Shown here: positions 16,058 to 24,433 of the stretch, piece after piece
Layout: each line of letters starts with the position of its first letter
How positions within the stretch are numbered: the first letter of the stretch is position 1
Source: Allobosea lathyri
GTDB lineage: Bacteria; Pseudomonadota; Alphaproteobacteria; Rhizobiales; Beijerinckiaceae
DNA length: 64,000 nucleotides
NCBI RefSeq assembly: GCF_900108245.1
Contig: NZ_FNUY01000008.1
Coordinates: forward strand, 228,578-292,577
Reading direction: 5' to 3'
Notes under the pieces: generated by a model
The model's database searches: none
The model's input: only the letters and a program-made list of their open reading frames with translations
Told to the model about the DNA's origin: nothing
Program-made: the position numbers and the translations under genes

Positions 16058-16681
16058 CTAACACGCCCGCAATCCCAGCGCTCCCGTCGCTTCTTCGATC
16101 ATCCAGCCAAGACGCTCATAGTCGCCGCGCCAGTAGAGCAGCGCCGCGTCGTCGGTCCCCAGCCTCACCGCCCGGACCCGGCCGATGATGATGCTGTGCG
16201 AATGCCGTTCGATCATCTCCTCGACCTCGCAGTCCAGGGCGGCCAAGGCTCCGACCAGAAGCGAAGCGCCGGTGACGGCGCTGGTCCATTCGGCGCCGGC
16301 ATAGCGCTCCAGCCCTTTCTCGCCCTGCCGGCCGGCGAAACGGTCGGCAACCTGTTTTTGCGTGGCGTTCAGGAAATTGACGCCGAAACTGCGATGGCGC
16401 TGCAGCAGCGGAAAGCTCGACGAGCTCTGGTTGACGGCGAACATTACCGAGGGCGGATCGGCAGAGAGCGAGGCAACGGAGGTCGCTGTCAGGCCGGAAC
16501 GATCCTCGCCCTGGCCGATGGTGATGACGCTGACGCCGCCGGCGAGGTGCCGGAAGGCAGTGCGGAAGTCGGCCGCATCGTCCTGGGGCGTCCGAACGGC
16601 GTTCGGCAGTTGCGCCGGCTGCGCCAGCCGGGCCGGTTGCGACAGGCGGGTGGCCTGGGACAGGGGAGTAACCGCGTTCAT
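16058..16681 (-). CDS. Flavin reductase (FMN split-barrel, HpaC/SsuE-like role)
   Basis: A 207-residue NAD(P)H:flavin oxidoreductase of the flavin-reductase-like domain family. FRHLAGGVSVITIG, GLTATSVASLSADPPSVMFAVNQSSSS, FGVNFLNATQ and HSIIIGRVRAVRLG are the FMN-binding strands, and residues 1-35 form a Q/A/P-rich tail. GAGG lies 7 bases before the ATG at 16681. Such enzymes feed reduced FMN to a two-component monooxygenase, but no monooxygenase is encoded here. Its upstream neighbours are a 67-residue protein and a possible Cys-rich-regulated leader, which suggests a role in sulfur-compound oxidation. Confidence 0.88.
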   Translation of the reverse strand: MNAVTPLSQATRLSQPARLAQPAQLPNAVRTPQDDAADFRTAFRHLAGGVSVITIGQGEDRSGLTATSVASLSADPPSVMFAVNQSSSSFPLLQRHRSFGVNFLNATQKQVADRFAGRQGEKGLERYAGAEWTSAVTGASLLVGALAALDCEVEEMIERHSHSIIIGRVRAVRLGTDDAALLYWRGDYERLGWMIEEATGALGLRAC

Positions 16682-16728
16682 GACAACACCTCAGATCGCA
16701 TATTCGGTTTGGTTGGTGTGCTCACGGA

Positions 16729-16932
16729 TCAAACCCCTGACGATGCGCTCTTCGCGCCATGCGAGGCCGACAGGCTGTTAGCGGCGCGGCTGGCTTGCTC
16801 GGCGCTGCCGAAGCTGCGCCCGTCGAGCACATCGAAGGCTGGCGCCGAGGAGAAGAAGCGGAAATTGCCCGCCCAGCCGACGAGGAGCCCGGCCGTGATG
16901 TCTCCGACCGTGATGATCAATGCGCTGGACAT
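16729..16932 (-). CDS. Small hypothetical protein (67 aa)
   Basis: The 67-residue product starts MSSALIITVGDITAGLLVG and continues FRFFSSAPAFDVLDGRSFGSAEQASRAANSL, a pattern I recall from short uncharacterised proteins of Rhizobiales (FRFFA...F..LDG..F.s...A..AA). It has no signal peptide. It lies 47 bases upstream of the flavin reductase and probably shares its transcript. The ribosome-binding site is poor (GAACCT before the ATG), so I give moderate confidence. Confidence 0.55.
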   Translation of the reverse strand: MSSALIITVGDITAGLLVGWAGNFRFFSSAPAFDVLDGRSFGSAEQASRAANSLSASHGAKSASSGV

Positions 16933-17028
16933 AGGTTCGCCTTCGCCGACTGCGATCGGCGCCTTCTCGTCTGCGATGGGAATGAGGGGGCGGCCGTCAG
17001 CCGCCGCGTGCGCCCGCCGGGCGCGCCG

Positions 17029-17103
17029 TCAACATCGGTTGGCGCGCAGGAAAGCCGAGAGACGCAACAAGCCCCGCGTTGCAAAGTGGAAGAGATAGAT
17101 CAT
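17029..17103 (-). CDS. Possible 24-residue leader peptide ending in Cys
   Basis: A short frame (ATG at 17103, TGA at 17029-17031) has a good ribosome-binding site (GGAGA, 8 bases upstream). It encodes a basic, hydrophobic peptide starting MIYLFHFATRG and ending RANRC, the Cys codon (TGT) being directly before the stop. GC-rich potential hairpins lie downstream (16985-17028), between it and the next gene at 16932. The layout is that of a ribosome-stalling attenuator sensing cysteine. That is inference: no conservation could be checked. Confidence 0.4.
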   Translation of the reverse strand: MIYLFHFATRGLLRLSAFLRANRC

Positions 17104-17491
17104 GGTCGTGTCTCCATCAATTGGGAGCCCACGAATTCATCGTGGTGCTTTTAGCGTTGGTGACGCGGCGCAAGCTGCTCCAGCAAATCCCGCGACCGGA
17201 CAGATGAAGACCTGACCGATGGTGCTATAGTTCTCTTTCGACTGCTTGCGGTCAACGAAATGTCTTTTCAAAGATGGAGCGCTGGCCGGGATAACAGCCT
17301 CTCCAGGAGGCTCGTGGCGACAGGGTTTCGCTCAAGGCCGGCGCTCAGGCGCCGGCCGGGTTCCGACGGGACGCACGCGCCCGCAACCGGGCGAGGCTCA
17401 TAAGGCCCGGGATCTCGACCGCCGGCACGCCGGAGCAGGCGGCCGTCGAATTACCGGCGTCAGTCGTCAGCGGCGCGATAAGGCGCAGCGC
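17104..17491. other. Intergenic region with a hairpin and the promoter of the flavin reductase group
   Basis: About 390 bases hold no gene I trust. At 17336-17357 a perfect 9-bp stem (GGCCGGCGC / GCGCCGGCC with TCAG loop) could end the transcript of the minus-strand Rdx gene that stops at 17492. An 18-codon minus-strand frame from about 17402 (MSLARLRARASRRN...) runs into this hairpin but has no clear ribosome-binding site. The AT-richer part near 17190-17260 probably contains the promoter for the leader peptide and flavin reductase group. Confidence 0.5.
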
Positions 17492-17830
17492 TTATTCGGC
17501 CTCGACCGCGCTATGCCCGTCGATATGGCCGAGGTTGCGATCGGGGTCGAGCCGGTCGCGGACGCGCTGCTTCAGGATCTTAGAATCGGGAAAGCCGCCA
17601 TCTACCTTGCGGTCCCAGATCATCTCGCCGTCATAGGTGATCTGGAAGATGCCGCCCGTGCGCGGGATCAGCGCGACCTCGCCCAGATCCTGGCCGAAGG
17701 TCGAGAGCAGTTCCTGGCCGAGCCATGCGGCGCGCAAAAGCCACTGGCACATCGAGCAATAGGTGATGGTGATGCGCGGGCCGGGCTTGGAGGCGGTCGC
17801 GGCGGGCGTGGCGGCTACGGATGTGGTCAT
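17492..17830 (-). CDS. SelT/SelW/SelH (Rdx) family protein
   Basis: A 112-residue thioredoxin-like protein of the Rdx family, thought to act in redox or selenium/thiol biology. ITITYCSMCQWLLRAAWLGQELLSTFG contains the family C-x-x-C redox motif in the place where eukaryotic SelW has C-x-x-U; the second position is Cys here. EVALIPRTGGIFQITYDGEMIWDRKVDGGFPDSKILKQRVRDRL is the conserved C-terminal block. The N-terminal 18 residues are Ala/Thr/Pro-rich and probably disordered. The start site has only a weak upstream GAAAG. Confidence 0.88.
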   Translation of the reverse strand: MTTSVAATPAATASKPGPRITITYCSMCQWLLRAAWLGQELLSTFGQDLGEVALIPRTGGIFQITYDGEMIWDRKVDGGFPDSKILKQRVRDRLDPDRNLGHIDGHSAVEAE

Positions 17831-17911
17831 CGAAGTTCGCTTTCAGCGGATTGGCTGCGCTTCGACACCATGGTTCGGACCATCAAGGCAAGCCCGGAGG
17901 AGCATGGCGGC

Positions 17912-19024
17912 TCAGCGCGGGATGCTGAAGCCGAGCGCGCCGCCATCGCACATTCCGTCGGAGAGGATGATGGCGCGATAGGGCTGGCCAGGCCGATCAT
18001 CGGTCACCGTCAGCGCTTCCGGCTTCAGCTCGTCGTCGCATTTGCGCAGTTTGACCCGGCTGAGATCGAGCGTGGCCAGCGGTCGTGGCTGAGTTACGGC
18101 ATCGCCGGAATCCTTGCCGTCCCAGCGCAGCACGACCCAGTCCAGCGCCGTATTGGCCTTGTCGTCATCGGGGCCGGCAAGCACGAGGATGCCGTCGCTG
18201 ACCGCGATGAGGTCGCGAATGCCGCGCCCTTTCCCGACAGCGATGGTAGCGAGCTTCGGGCGCGCGTCGCCGCCCTTGAACAGCGCGTCGGCGTCGACCG
18301 ACAGGATTTTGGCTGTGCCGTCGATGGCCGGGCCGCGAAAGCCGAAGAACAACCGTCCGTCCCTGATCGCCAGGCCCTCGATGTTGACGCCGCGCCGCCC
18401 GACCTTGTCCGGTGCATCGCCGGGAGACTGGCTGCCAAGGCACATCGCGTCGCCGACATGGTCCTTCAACCCGGGCAGCGTTGCCATCAGGCCCCAGAGC
18501 GCGCCGGTATCTTCCATTCCCGCCAGTTTTCCGTCGGCGCCGCGCAGGCCCCGACCCGTCGCCGGGTCGACCTTGAAGCGGATGACGTGGCGGCTGTCGG
18601 GGTTGCTCGCGCAATTGCTGCGCTTGGCACTGTGGGAGCCGGTGACGTAGTAGAGCGCGCCATCGGTGGCGGCGGCCTCGGCATCGAGCTCGACCTTGCC
18701 GGGTCGCAGGATCACACGCTCGCCATCGGGCGCAAGCGTTCCATCCCCAAGCACCATATAGCGGGCCTCGCCACCCTCATCGAAGGCGCCAAGACAGAGC
18801 CTTTGCCCGGAGCTGTTGGCGGGGCAGGCAATGCCGCTCAGCGAGCGCCGCGTCTTCTTGACCTTGTGCTCGAAGGAAAAGCCATGACCTGCGTCCCAGG
18901 GGCCGCCTTGCGGAATGACCTTCGGCGGATCGGACGGCGCTGAACTGGCCGCGAAGCCCAGCAGCGAAGCGAAGGCGAAGGTGGCGAGCATGGCAGGCAG
19001 GGTTCGCATGGTCATCGGCTTCAT
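17912..19024 (-). CDS. DUF3616 domain exported protein
   Basis: The 370-residue product begins with a Sec signal peptide (about 1-27, LGFAASSA). The mature part is a beta-propeller-like DUF3616 domain: DLDAEAAATDGALYYVTGSHSAKR, GLAIRDGRLFFGFRGP, IRDLIAVSDGILVLAGP and LKPEALTV are characteristic. KVELDAEAAA and NIEGLAIRDG are the repeated blades. The ATG at 19024 overlaps the stop of the upstream IclR gene (ATGA); an internal ATG at 19009 is an alternative. Function is unknown. Coupling to a regulator suggests a periplasmic role linked to the compound that IclR senses. Confidence 0.85.
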   Translation of the reverse strand: MKPMTMRTLPAMLATFAFASLLGFAASSAPSDPPKVIPQGGPWDAGHGFSFEHKVKKTRRSLSGIACPANSSGQRLCLGAFDEGGEARYMVLGDGTLAPDGERVILRPGKVELDAEAAATDGALYYVTGSHSAKRSNCASNPDSRHVIRFKVDPATGRGLRGADGKLAGMEDTGALWGLMATLPGLKDHVGDAMCLGSQSPGDAPDKVGRRGVNIEGLAIRDGRLFFGFRGPAIDGTAKILSVDADALFKGGDARPKLATIAVGKGRGIRDLIAVSDGILVLAGPDDDKANTALDWVVLRWDGKDSGDAVTQPRPLATLDLSRVKLRKCDDELKPEALTVTDDRPGQPYRAIILSDGMCDGGALGFSIPR

Positions 19025-19839
19025 CTTGGCACTGCGCTCAGGCTGCGGGAAGGGTAGCGCAGGGCGACGTCGAACGGGTTGAGTTTCGCGCCAAGCGTTT
19101 CAGCCTCGCTGCGCAGGATGCTGACGACGTTGGGGAGGCGTTCCTCGCGTAGTCGTTCCGCCAGCGTGCCGATGCTGAGCGCGGCGACAGCGCGCCCCTC
19201 TGCATCGAGAATTGGCACCGCGACGCCAGCCATGCCGGGAATCAGGCCGGTGTTGAGATTGACCCAACCCTGCTGCCGGGCCTTGTCGAGCGCGCTGCGC
19301 AGGGCCGCTTCGTCGAGAAAGCCGCGGTCGAGCAGACGCGGGATGTTGAAGCGGATCACGGCGTCGCGCTCGGCCTCGGGCAGGTGCGCCAGCATGACGA
19401 GGCTGCCTTGGCCAAGGCCCAGCGGTACCTTGCCGCCGATATCGCCGGTGAAGGAGCGGATCGGGAAGGGGCCCTCGATCCGATCGAGACAGACCGCGTC
19501 ATAGCCGTTGCGGACCAGCAGGAAGACCGTGTCGCTCAAGGTGGCCGACAGCCGCAGCAGGACCGGGCGAGCGAGATCGCGCAGGCCGCCTGCCTGCCCG
19601 GAGCGGGCTGCCGTGACGAAGAAATCGAGCCCGAGCCGATAACGCTTGCCGCCCTCGACCTGCGAGACGAAGCCTTCCGCGATCAGGTCGCGCAGCGCCC
19701 TGTGGGCGGTCGGCTGGCCGCAGCCGGCCGCGCTCGCGATGTCCTTCAGGCGCATTCCGGCCGTTTCACCGGCCGCAAGGATGCGCAGCAGGCCCAGAGC
19801 CCGCCGCAGGCTCGATTGCGGCTCGCTGGATTGCGCCAT
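19021..19839 (-). CDS. IclR-family transcriptional regulator (second)
   Basis: A 272-residue IclR-type regulator. The helix-turn-helix region is SLRRALGLLRILAAGETAGMRLKDIASAAGCGQPTAHRALRDLIAEGFV; the effector domain holds LSDTVFLLVRNGYDAVCLDR, GGKVPLGLGQGSLVMLA and GMAGVAVPILDAEGRAVAALSIGT. I start it at the ATG at 19839; an in-frame ATG at 19882 and a longer frame to 20040 lack better ribosome sites. It is divergent from the ABC/dehydrogenase operon at 20020-26684 and most likely controls it. Its stop overlaps the DUF3616 start. Confidence 0.88.
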   Translation of the reverse strand: MAQSSEPQSSLRRALGLLRILAAGETAGMRLKDIASAAGCGQPTAHRALRDLIAEGFVSQVEGGKRYRLGLDFFVTAARSGQAGGLRDLARPVLLRLSATLSDTVFLLVRNGYDAVCLDRIEGPFPIRSFTGDIGGKVPLGLGQGSLVMLAHLPEAERDAVIRFNIPRLLDRGFLDEAALRSALDKARQQGWVNLNTGLIPGMAGVAVPILDAEGRAVAALSIGTLAERLREERLPNVVSILRSEAETLGAKLNPFDVALRYPSRSLSAVPR

Positions 19840-19901
19840 TAGAGTGAAAATAACGAAACAGACATGAGATAAAAATTCCATATAGGAGAATAATGTCAAT
19901 A

Positions 19902-19924
19902 TAAATTCTCTGATACGGAATTTA
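19902..19924. promoter_or_regulatory. Inverted repeat in the IclR/ABC divergent region
   Basis: TAAATTC and GAATTTA form perfect 7-base arms separated by 9 bases, in an AT-rich 180-bp region between the second IclR gene (start 19839) and the ABC operon (start 20020). It is a candidate operator for that regulator. The arms do not match the E. coli IclR consensus. Confidence 0.45.
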
Positions 19925-20019
19925 ATGTTGACGGATTTGTGTCGCCCGGGTTCTCCATGAGCCATCGCAGTCCGGTTTTCCGTCCGTTGGGGAGGGAAGG
20001 CCTGCCGTCCGAGGTGCTG

Positions 20020-21093
20020 ATGGGCTTCCTGACGCTGCAATCGCTGAGCAAGGTCTATGGCGAACTCGCCGCGGTCGCCGATGTCGACCTCAGCGTCGCC
20101 AAGGGCGAATTCGTCTCGCTGCTCGGCCCCTCCGGCTGCGGCAAGACCACGACCCTTCAGATGATCGCGGGTCTCGTCGAGCCGTCAGGCGGCAAGATCA
20201 CGCTGGACGGCCGCGACATCACGCATGAGAAGCCGAGCAAGCGCGGGCTCGGTATCGTCTTTCAGAGCTATGCGCTGTTTCCGCATATGACCGTCGCGGA
20301 AAACGTCGCTTTCGGGCTGGAAATGCGCAAAGTCGCGAAGGCCGAGCGCGACCGTCGCGTCAAGGAAATGCTCGCGCTGGTGCATCTGGCCGCGCTGGCC
20401 GACCGCTACCCGCGCCAGCTGTCGGGCGGCCAGCGCCAGCGCGTCGCGATCGCCCGCGCGCTCGTCATCTCGCCGCCGGTGCTGCTGCTCGACGAGCCGC
20501 TGTCCAATCTCGACGCCAAGCTGCGCGAGGAGATGCAGTTCGAACTGCGCCGCATCCAGCGCAGCGTCGGCACGACGACCATCATGGTCACGCATGACCA
20601 GGCCGAGGCGCTCTCGATCAGCGATCGCGTCGTGGTGATGGAGCAGGGCCGGATGACGCAGATCGACGCGCCGTACCGCCTCTACGAGCGGCCGGCGACG
20701 GCCTTCATCTCGTCCTTCGTCGGCAAGATGAACCGGATCGAGGGTGTCTGGCGCCGCAATGGCGCGTCAGGCACGGCCGAGGTCGCGGGCCTTGTCCTGC
20801 CGAGCGAGATTGTCGATTTCGCTGATGGGGCGGCTGTCGCGCTGTCCCTGCGCCCCGAAAAGATCGTTCTCAAGGCCCCCGGGCAGGGCGTGACCGACGG
20901 GCGCATCGTCAATCGCTTCTTTCTCGGCAGCTACTGGCTCTTCAACGTCGAGACCGCCATTGGCCTGATCGCCGTCTCCGTGCCCAATCATGGCGACGAG
21001 CCGGCAGGCGAGGGGGAGGCCGTCTCGCTCGACTGGGCGCCCGCCAGCCTCAAGGTTTCGGCATTGCACGCAGCCGCGGGAGCCGCCGCGTGA
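20020..21093 (+). CDS. ABC importer ATP-binding protein (PotA/opine type)
   Basis: A 357-residue ATPase with a C-terminal TOBE domain. Walker A G-P-S-G-C-G-K-T-T is at 36-44, Q-loop VFQSYALFPHMTVAENVAFGLEM, signature LSGGQRQRVAIARAL, Walker B LLLDEPLSNLDAKLREEMQ and H-loop VTHDQAEALSISD. I start at the ATG at 20020 (GAGG 5 bases upstream); the longer frame from 19939 begins inside the promoter region. It heads the seven-gene operon and overlaps the first permease start by 4 bases. Confidence 0.9.
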   Translation: MGFLTLQSLSKVYGELAAVADVDLSVAKGEFVSLLGPSGCGKTTTLQMIAGLVEPSGGKITLDGRDITHEKPSKRGLGIVFQSYALFPHMTVAENVAFGLEMRKVAKAERDRRVKEMLALVHLAALADRYPRQLSGGQRQRVAIARALVISPPVLLLDEPLSNLDAKLREEMQFELRRIQRSVGTTTIMVTHDQAEALSISDRVVVMEQGRMTQIDAPYRLYERPATAFISSFVGKMNRIEGVWRRNGASGTAEVAGLVLPSEIVDFADGAAVALSLRPEKIVLKAPGQGVTDGRIVNRFFLGSYWLFNVETAIGLIAVSVPNHGDEPAGEGEAVSLDWAPASLKVSALHAAAGAAA

Positions 21094-21947
21094 GCCGGTC
21101 GCGCACGGCGCTGACGCCCTGGCTGCTGGTCTCGCCCGGCGCGCTTTTGTTCCTCGGCCTCGTCATCCTGCCGCTGATCCTGACGGTGATCCTGTCGTTC
21201 CATGCCTATGACCACACCACGGGTATCAGGAACGAGTTCACGCTGTCGCATTACGCCACCGTGCTGTCGGACGATTACTATCTCGGCATCTTCTGGCGGA
21301 CGCTCCGGCTGGCCGCGCTGACGACGCTGATCTGCGCGATCATCGGTGCGCCGGAAGCCTATATCCTGTCGCGGATGCGCGATCCCTGGCGCTCGATCTT
21401 CCTGCTGGTGATCATCGGCCCCTTGCTGGTTTCGGTCGTGGTGCGCGCCTTCGGCTGGAGCATGCTGCTCGGCTCGACCGGCCTCGTGAACCAGACCCTT
21501 CAGGCGCTGGGGCTGGGCACGGTGAAGCTGCTCTACACCGAGACCGCGATCGTGATCGCGCTCGTCCATGTGATGCTGCCCTTCATGGTCATCCCGGTCT
21601 GGACCTCGCTGCAGAAGCTCGACCCGATGGTCGAGGCTGCGGCCTGGAGCCTGGGCGCCTCGCATTTCACGGCGCTGCGCCGGGTGGTGATGCCGCAGGT
21701 CTCGCTCGGGCTGCTCTCGGGCAGCCTGATCGTCTTCGGGCTTTCGGCCAGCGCCTTCGCCATTCCCGGCCTGCTTGGCGGGCGTCGGCTCAAGATGGCC
21801 GCGACGCTGGTCTATGACGAATACATGCACGAGCTGAACTGGCCGCTGGGCGCGGCCATCGCGATCATCGTGCTGCTCGCCAACCTCGTCATCATGCTGG
21901 CCTACAACCGCATGGTCGAAGCGCGCGCCCGCCGGACCCTGGGGTAA
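21090..21947 (+). CDS. ABC importer permease 1 (PotB type)
   Basis: A 285-residue membrane protein starting with GTG (GTGA overlap with the ATPase stop). Six hydrophobic segments are visible, the first at about 9-30 (LTPWLLVSPGALLFLGLVILPL). The EAA loop is EAAAWSLGASHFTALRRVVMPQ. It pairs with the permease at 21953 to import the substrate captured by the SBP at 25632. Confidence 0.9.
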   Translation: MSRSRTALTPWLLVSPGALLFLGLVILPLILTVILSFHAYDHTTGIRNEFTLSHYATVLSDDYYLGIFWRTLRLAALTTLICAIIGAPEAYILSRMRDPWRSIFLLVIIGPLLVSVVVRAFGWSMLLGSTGLVNQTLQALGLGTVKLLYTETAIVIALVHVMLPFMVIPVWTSLQKLDPMVEAAAWSLGASHFTALRRVVMPQVSLGLLSGSLIVFGLSASAFAIPGLLGGRRLKMAATLVYDEYMHELNWPLGAAIAIIVLLANLVIMLAYNRMVEARARRTLG

Positions 21948-21952
21948 GCGCC

Positions 21953-22747
21953 ATGCAGAAGAACGGCCCCATCGCCCTGATCTTCCATGGTCTCGTCGTC
22001 ACCTTCGTGCTGGCGCCGCTCGTGGTGATCTGCCTCGTCGCCTTCACGCCCGAAAACACGCTCTCGATCCCGACGACGAGCTTCTCGTTGCGCTGGTTCC
22101 GCGAGATCTTCGTGCATCCTGATTTCGTGGCCTCCTTCGCCAACAGCCTGTGGCTGGCGACCCTGTCGGCCACGATCTCGGTTGCGCTTGCCGTGCCGGC
22201 TGCGCTCGCCATCGACCGCTATGACTTTCCCGGCCGCGACGCGCTGAACGGCCTCTTCCTGTCGCCGCTCATCATCCCGCATCTCGTGCTCGGCGTCGCA
22301 TTTCTGCGTCTTTTCGCACTGATCGGGGCGACGGGCAGCTTCGGCTGGCTGGTCGCAAGCCATGTCGTCGTCATCACGCCCTATGTGATGCGGCTGGTGA
22401 TGGCCGCGCTGTCGGGGCTCGACCGCAGCGCCGAAAAGGCCGCGATGACGCTGGGCGCCTCGCATTGGACGGTGTTCAGGCGGGTCACGGCGCCGATGAT
22501 CCTGCCGGGTATCACCGGCGGCTGGCTGCTTGCCTTCATCAACAGCTTCGACGAATTGACCATGTCGATCTTCGTGACCTCGCCTCAGACGGTGACGCTG
22601 CCGGTGCGGATGTACATGTACGCCACGGAATCGATCGATCCGATGATGGCGGCGGTCTCCGCCCTGATGATCGCGCTGACGGCCGCCGCCATGCTGGTGC
22701 TCGACCGCGCCTTCGGCCTCGACAAGATCCTCGTCGGACAGAAGTGA
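21953..22747 (+). CDS. ABC importer permease 2 (PotC type)
   Basis: A 264-residue permease with about six transmembrane helices, starting 5 bases after the first permease. The EAA loop reads EKAAMTLGASHWTVFRRVTAPMILPGI. FINSFDELTMSIFVTSPQTVTLPVRMY is typical of the PotC branch. Confidence 0.9.
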   Translation: MQKNGPIALIFHGLVVTFVLAPLVVICLVAFTPENTLSIPTTSFSLRWFREIFVHPDFVASFANSLWLATLSATISVALAVPAALAIDRYDFPGRDALNGLFLSPLIIPHLVLGVAFLRLFALIGATGSFGWLVASHVVVITPYVMRLVMAALSGLDRSAEKAAMTLGASHWTVFRRVTAPMILPGITGGWLLAFINSFDELTMSIFVTSPQTVTLPVRMYMYATESIDPMMAAVSALMIALTAAAMLVLDRAFGLDKILVGQK

Positions 22748-22757
22748 GGGGGCCGCC

Positions 22758-23048
22758 GTGCCGCTGCTTCATCGCATCACGCGCAAAGGCCACGCCGCCA
22801 TCGCTTTTCAGCTCGATGGCGAGCCCTGCGAAGGCCGGGCAGGCGACACGCTTCTGACTGCGATCCTCAACCATGGCGAGGTGCTCAGGCGCAGCGAGTT
22901 TTCCGGCTCGCCGCGCGCCGGGTTCTGCCAGATGGGCGCCTGCCAGGATTGCTGGGTGACGTTGGAGAGCGGCGAGCGCCTGCGCGCCTGCACCACAGCC
23001 CTTGCGCCGGGCATGCGGATCGTCACCCGACAGGGGCAGGCAGCGTGA
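22758..23048 (+). CDS. [2Fe-2S] subunit of three-component dehydrogenase (HcnA/OoxX-like)
   Basis: A 96-residue ferredoxin-like subunit starting at the GTG at 22758. The cluster cysteines are C57, C62, C65 and C78 (FCQMGACQDCWV...LRACTT), the plant-type spacing seen in HcnA and in the small subunits of opine and hydroxyproline dehydrogenases. It overlaps the next gene by GTGA. It should pass electrons within the flavoenzyme complex encoded by the next two genes. Confidence 0.85.
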   Translation: MPLLHRITRKGHAAIAFQLDGEPCEGRAGDTLLTAILNHGEVLRRSEFSGSPRAGFCQMGACQDCWVTLESGERLRACTTALAPGMRIVTRQGQAA

Positions 23049-24433
23049 ACGGCCGGCCTCAGCCTCTCGTCGTCGGCGCCGGCCCTGCCGGCATCCGCGC
23101 CGCGCAGGCTCTGGTCGCTGCTGGCCTGCGCCCGCTGGTGGTCGACGAGGCTCCCGCCTGCGGCGGCCAGATCTACCGGCAGCGCCTCGTTCCCGATGAG
23201 CGCAGCGCCCGCGCGCTTTATGGTTCGGAGGCTGAAAAGGCTCAGGCGCTGCATCGCGATTTCGCGGCCCTGGACGGGCGCATCGACTATTGGCCGCAAG
23301 CCCTGCTCTGGAACCTGCGCGACGGCATCGCCGACATCGCAGTCGGTCGAGCGAACCGCCGTGTCGCCTATGACGGACTGGTGCTCGCAACAGGTGCGGC
23401 CGATCGTGTCCTGCCGATTCCGGGCTGGACCCTGCCGGGCGTCTTCACCTTGGGTGGAGCGCAGATCGCGCTGAAGGCACAGGGCTGCGCCATCGGCTCG
23501 CGCGTGGTCTTCATGGGGTCGGGCCCGCTGCTCTACCTGGTCGCCTGGCAGTATCTGAAAGCCGGCGTCGATGTCGCAGCCGTTCTCGACACCGCCCCCT
23601 TCCAGGCCAAGCTCAATCTGCTGCGCGGCTTGCATCTGGCCCCGATGGTCGTCTTGCGCGGGCTTCGCTTCACCGCCGAACTGCGGCTGCGTGGCGTCGC
23701 TCTCCATTATGGCGTCGAGGATGTCCGGATCGAGGGGCAGGAACGCGTCGCGGCGGTCGCTTGGCGGCAAGGCGGGCGCGAGAAGCGCGTCGCCTGCGAC
23801 GGAATCGGCTATGGCCTCGCCTTGCGTTCGGAGACCCAGCTTGCCGATCTCGCCGGCTGTGCGTTCTGTTTCGACAAGCGCGACAGGGCCTGGTTGCCAC
23901 AGCGCGACGCGGCCGGGCGCACCAGCGTTGCGGGTGTCTATCTCGCCGGCGACGGCGCGGGCATTGCCGGCGCGGACGCTGCCGAGCGTGCGGGCGAGCG
24001 TGCGGCCCTGGCGCTGATCGAGGATCGCGGCCTGCCGCATCGGCGCGAGCGCGCGGCAGCCCTCGAACGCGAGCTTTCCCGGATCGGCCGCTTTCGCGAG
24101 CTTCTCGAGACGGCCTTCCCCTTTCCGGCCCATTGGGTCGCGGGGCTGTCCGACGAGACCATGCTGTGTCGCTGCGAGGAGATCAGCGTCGGCGAGGTCC
24201 GCCGCGCGATCGGCCAGTTCGATATCGGCGAGATCAATCGACTGAAAGCGGTGAGCCGCATCGGCATGGGCCGGTGTCAGGGACGGATCTGCTCCAGCGC
24301 CGCCGCCGAACTCTTGTCCGTCGAGACGAAGCGCGATCTCGATACGGTCGGGCGCTTGCGGGCCCAGGCGCCGGTCAAGCCGATCCCGCTTGTGCTGGTT
24401 CCGGCCGACCTGCCGCGAGAGGCTGCGGAATGA
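23045..24433 (+). CDS. FAD/NAD(P)-binding dehydrogenase subunit A with BFD-type [2Fe-2S] domain
   Basis: A 462-residue flavoprotein starting at the GTG at 23045, which overlaps the ferredoxin gene stop. VVGAGPAGIRAAQALVAAGL near 9-28 binds FAD, and VVFMGSGPLLYLVAWQYL is the second nucleotide-binding fold. GVYLAGDGAGIAGADAAERAGERAAL is the FAD contact, and the C-terminal CRCEEISVGEVRRAI...GRCQGRICSSA carries four Cys of a BFD-like iron-sulfur site. HcnB, OoxA and the alpha subunits of D-hydroxyproline and sarcosine dehydrogenases share this layout. Its partners are the ferredoxin subunit before it and the DadA-like subunit after it. Confidence 0.9.
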   Translation: MNGRPQPLVVGAGPAGIRAAQALVAAGLRPLVVDEAPACGGQIYRQRLVPDERSARALYGSEAEKAQALHRDFAALDGRIDYWPQALLWNLRDGIADIAVGRANRRVAYDGLVLATGAADRVLPIPGWTLPGVFTLGGAQIALKAQGCAIGSRVVFMGSGPLLYLVAWQYLKAGVDVAAVLDTAPFQAKLNLLRGLHLAPMVVLRGLRFTAELRLRGVALHYGVEDVRIEGQERVAAVAWRQGGREKRVACDGIGYGLALRSETQLADLAGCAFCFDKRDRAWLPQRDAAGRTSVAGVYLAGDGAGIAGADAAERAGERAALALIEDRGLPHRRERAAALERELSRIGRFRELLETAFPFPAHWVAGLSDETMLCRCEEISVGEVRRAIGQFDIGEINRLKAVSRIGMGRCQGRICSSAAAELLSVETKRDLDTVGRLRAQAPVKPIPLVLVPADLPREAAE

